DNA of 13,757 bases. It comes from Desulfurellales bacterium. Its GTDB lineage: Bacteria > Campylobacterota_A > Desulfurellia > Desulfurellales > Hippeaceae. Below, piece after piece: positions 11,458 to 13,757 of the stretch. The stretch spans positions 1-13,757 of the forward strand of contig JAMOPP010000067.1 of assembly GCA_027064405.1 (NCBI GenBank), read 5' to 3'. The position numbers and the translations under genes were made by a program. Numbering within the stretch: position 1 is the stretch's first letter; each line of letters starts with the position of its first letter. The notes below the pieces were generated by a model, which worked only from the letters and a program-made list of their open reading frames with translations, ran no database searches and was not told where the DNA came from.

Positions 11458-13757
11458 ATGAATCCTATCTTAGAACAATTTTTAAGCGAAGCAAGAGATA
11501 ACTTGTCCTATCTTGATCAACATCTACCCGAACTTAAAGACAAAGATGAAGAGGTCGTAAATGCTCTGTTTAGAGCAGCACACACATTAAAAGGCGGTGC
11601 CGGATTGGTTGGTTTTAGTGCCGTTCAAGAAATAACACATAAAACCGAAGACCTATTGGACGCCTTTAGAAACAATAAAATAGAATATTCTGATGAGATA
11701 CTTGATGCCTTATATGATGCCGTGGATGAGGTTGTTGAGCTTGTGGACGCTGCCGAAGAAAAAGGTGATGTGGATTTGGATATAGACAAAGAAAAAATAG
11801 AAGAGATAAAGAGCAATATCCTTAAGTTACTTGACAAAAACACAGAACAAACACAAGAAAGCGAAATGATCGACACTCAATTAAATTTGTCCGAATTTTA
11901 CGCAGGAGAACTTATTGATTTTAACCAAATATCAAATATAGACATACCCATACATACACCGAAAATAACAAATGACCTGTTAGAAAATGACAACTATTGG
12001 CTAATAGATATGGATTTGGATGAAGACACAATAAAATTCGGCAACGACCCATACTATATATTGTATCTTATAGGCGAAGAGAACATATTATGTTTATCAT
12101 CTTCGGTCAATTGTAAAGAACTACAAGATGACCCATACCTATGGAAAACAAGAATAGTAGCCGTGGTTAAATCAAATAAAGAAGCTATGGAAGATGCTTT
12201 TTATAATATAATAGATGAGATTGCTATAGCACCGCTAAGCATTGAAAATCTTCTAAAAACCACATATGAATCTTTGGAAAGCGATGTATATGCAGATTTT
12301 AAAGATGAGCTTCATGATGCAATAAAAAACGGAAACATCATTCAAAAAATACAAACCATCACCGAAGTTATAAGCAAAGAAACAAAAGAAGGATATATTT
12401 TAAACCTCTTAAAAGATATATTAGAAAAATACCCGCAGGATTCTCAAGAATACAACCAAATACTTCAAATGGCGCTTGATGAGTTGGAGATAGAGATAGA
12501 AAGTATCGAAACTCAAGAAGAATCAAATGAAAAGACATTAGATAATAATGAAAATATCTCAAAACAAGAGATTGAAGCAGCGAAAAATATATTAGAAAGC
12601 CAGATAAAAGTCTTAAGCTTTTTTAAAGAAGAAGATAAGTCTTTTATCGAAAGAACAAAACTTGTGTTAAATAATGTTTCAAAAAGTTTAAACATAGATT
12701 GCAAAACACTTGATAACGCTTCTACAAAAGAAGAAATTAAAGATGTAATAGATAAAATAATCAGTAAAATAACAGAATTGGAAAGCACCGTTGATAAAAA
12801 AGATACCCAAGACAGTCAAGCCAAAGAAGAAAAACAAAAGGATACAGTCGGCAAACAGCCCGCAAAACTTGAGCATAAAAAAACAGACCCATCTGCCCAT
12901 ATACCCAAAACAGTTAAAATAGACCAATCAACCATAGACGAACTTATGGATATAACGGGTGAATTGCTTGTTATGAAAAACGCCCTACCCTATATAGCAA
13001 ATAAAGTAGGAAAAATATCCGAAGAGCAGAGCAAACGAGAAGTTCTTAATAAATATGAAGAAATTAGTAGGTTAACAGACCAGTTGCAAGATAAGGTAAT
13101 GGGTATGAGACTATTGCCTTTGAGCTATATATTCGGAAGATATCCAAAACTCATAAGGGAATTAAGCAAGAAATTAAATAAAAAAATCAAATACATAGAA
13201 GAAGGCTCAGAAACCAAACTTGATAAGATGATGATAGAAAAACTTGCAGACCCACTGATTCACATAATAAGGAATTCAATAGACCATGGAATAGAGACTG
13301 TAGAAGAAAGAAAAGCCAAAGGCAAAAATGAAGAGGGGGTGTTGAAGGTTGCAGCGCACTCCAAAGGCGATAGAGTATTTATAGAAATAAGCGATGACGG
13401 TGCAGGCATCAATACACAAAAACTAATATCGAAGGTGCTTGAAAAAGGTATGATGGATCCGGATAAGCTTGATTCTATGAGCGAAGAAGAAAAATTACAA
13501 CTTGTATTCCTTCCCGGTCTATCAACAAAGGATGAGGTCAGTGAGCTATCGGGAAGAGGTGTAGGCGGAGACGCTGTTAAAAGAGTTGTGGATGAGCTTG
13601 GCGGAAAAATACACATAGAAAGCTCTATAGATCAAGGCACAACAATAGTGTTAGAACTTCCTGTAAGCGTTGCCTTAACAAACGTTTTCCATGTTAAATT
13701 AAATAATATAAACTATGCTATCTCTATGGAATATATGGTAGAAACGGTAAAAATAGA
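11458..13757 (+). CDS. cheA: CheA-family histidine kinase (3' end beyond window)
   Basis: The 766 visible residues make this larger than typical CheA even though the C-terminus is cut. Order: HPt domain (about 1-105) with phosphoacceptor H42 in AAHTLKGGAG; a P2-like or related domain (about 179-250) with FGNDPYYILYL; a long helical, acidic linker (about 250-485) rich in Glu, Lys and Ser; the P3 dimerisation domain (from about 486, TVKIDQSTIDELMDITGELL); the ATPase domain with N606 (HIIRNSIDHGIE), G1 DDGAGI (646-651) and G2 GRGVGG (699-704); and the start of a CheW-like regulatory domain from about 737. The G2 motif has Gly where CheA usually has Met. It would autophosphorylate H42 and pass phosphate to the nearby receivers. 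The start follows GAGG (11448-11451). No receptor or CheW gene is visible. Confidence 0.93.
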   Translation, partial: MNPILEQFLSEARDNLSYLDQHLPELKDKDEEVVNALFRAAHTLKGGAGLVGFSAVQEITHKTEDLLDAFRNNKIEYSDEILDALYDAVDEVVELVDAAEEKGDVDLDIDKEKIEEIKSNILKLLDKNTEQTQESEMIDTQLNLSEFYAGELIDFNQISNIDIPIHTPKITNDLLENDNYWLIDMDLDEDTIKFGNDPYYILYLIGEENILCLSSSVNCKELQDDPYLWKTRIVAVVKSNKEAMEDAFYNIIDEIAIAPLSIENLLKTTYESLESDVYADFKDELHDAIKNGNIIQKIQTITEVISKETKEGYILNLLKDILEKYPQDSQEYNQILQMALDELEIEIESIETQEESNEKTLDNNENISKQEIEAAKNILESQIKVLSFFKEEDKSFIERTKLVLNNVSKSLNIDCKTLDNASTKEEIKDVIDKIISKITELESTVDKKDTQDSQAKEEKQKDTVGKQPAKLEHKKTDPSAHIPKTVKIDQSTIDELMDITGELLVMKNALPYIANKVGKISEEQSKREVLNKYEEISRLTDQLQDKVMGMRLLPLSYIFGRYPKLIRELSKKLNKKIKYIEEGSETKLDKMMIEKLADPLIHIIRNSIDHGIETVEERKAKGKNEEGVLKVAAHSKGDRVFIEISDDGAGINTQKLISKVLEKGMMDPDKLDSMSEEEKLQLVFLPGLSTKDEVSELSGRGVGGDAVKRVVDELGGKIHIESSIDQGTTIVLELPVSVALTNVFHVKLNNINYAISMEYMVETVKI

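Noticed and set aside
13260..13616. 118-codon minus-strand ORF opposite cheA
   Set aside because: It is Ser/Leu/Pro-rich and antisense to the conserved CheA ATPase domain; it is a shadow frame.

Overview
The window is AT-rich (about one third GC by eye), densely coded and full of strong GGAGG-type ribosome binding sites. Its gene content points to an anaerobic or microaerophilic bacterium: an NfnAB-type ferredoxin/NAD(P)H transhydrogenase, a one-cluster ferredoxin, sulfur-relay proteins of the TusE/DsrC and DsrE2 families, acetylglutamate kinase, and a large soluble signalling cluster built on CheA and CheY-like proteins. A low-GC Deferribacterota-like or similar deep-branching anaerobe would fit, but no marker gene is present and this placement is a weak inference.

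Layout. Positions 1-389 are a leader region with a near-consensus promoter, a possible short upstream ORF and one copy of a short repeat. nfnA-nfnB (390-2613, one base apart) end at a clear intrinsic terminator. On the minus strand follow an unrecognised 111-residue helical protein (2696-3031) and a tusE/dsrC-like plus dsrE2-like operon (4017 down to 3202), with its own promoter and a hairpin at its end. A 486-base AT-rich gap with inverted repeats and a second repeat copy leads to a plus-strand unit: argB, a soluble GAF-like histidine kinase overlapping it by 8 bases, and a lone receiver protein. A 61-residue ferredoxin with its own promoter and terminator comes next.

The right half (7627 to the edge) is the most unusual part. 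Two tandem copies of a two-gene cassette (a 128-residue CheY-like receiver, then a 417-residue protein made of a degenerate receiver, a middle region and a helical C-terminal domain) are followed by a third CheY-like receiver and a large CheA cut by the window edge. In each cassette the stop of the first gene shares one base with the start of the second. No MCP, CheW, CheR or CheB gene is visible.

How the genes may work together: NfnAB would exchange electrons among NADH, NADPH and ferredoxin, and the ferredoxin encoded nearby is a plausible carrier. The argB-kinase-receiver overlap suggests a link between arginine synthesis and a two-component pathway. The CheA with several receivers and two pseudo-receiver proteins looks like an unconventional branched phosphorelay. 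These links are inferred from domains and gene order.
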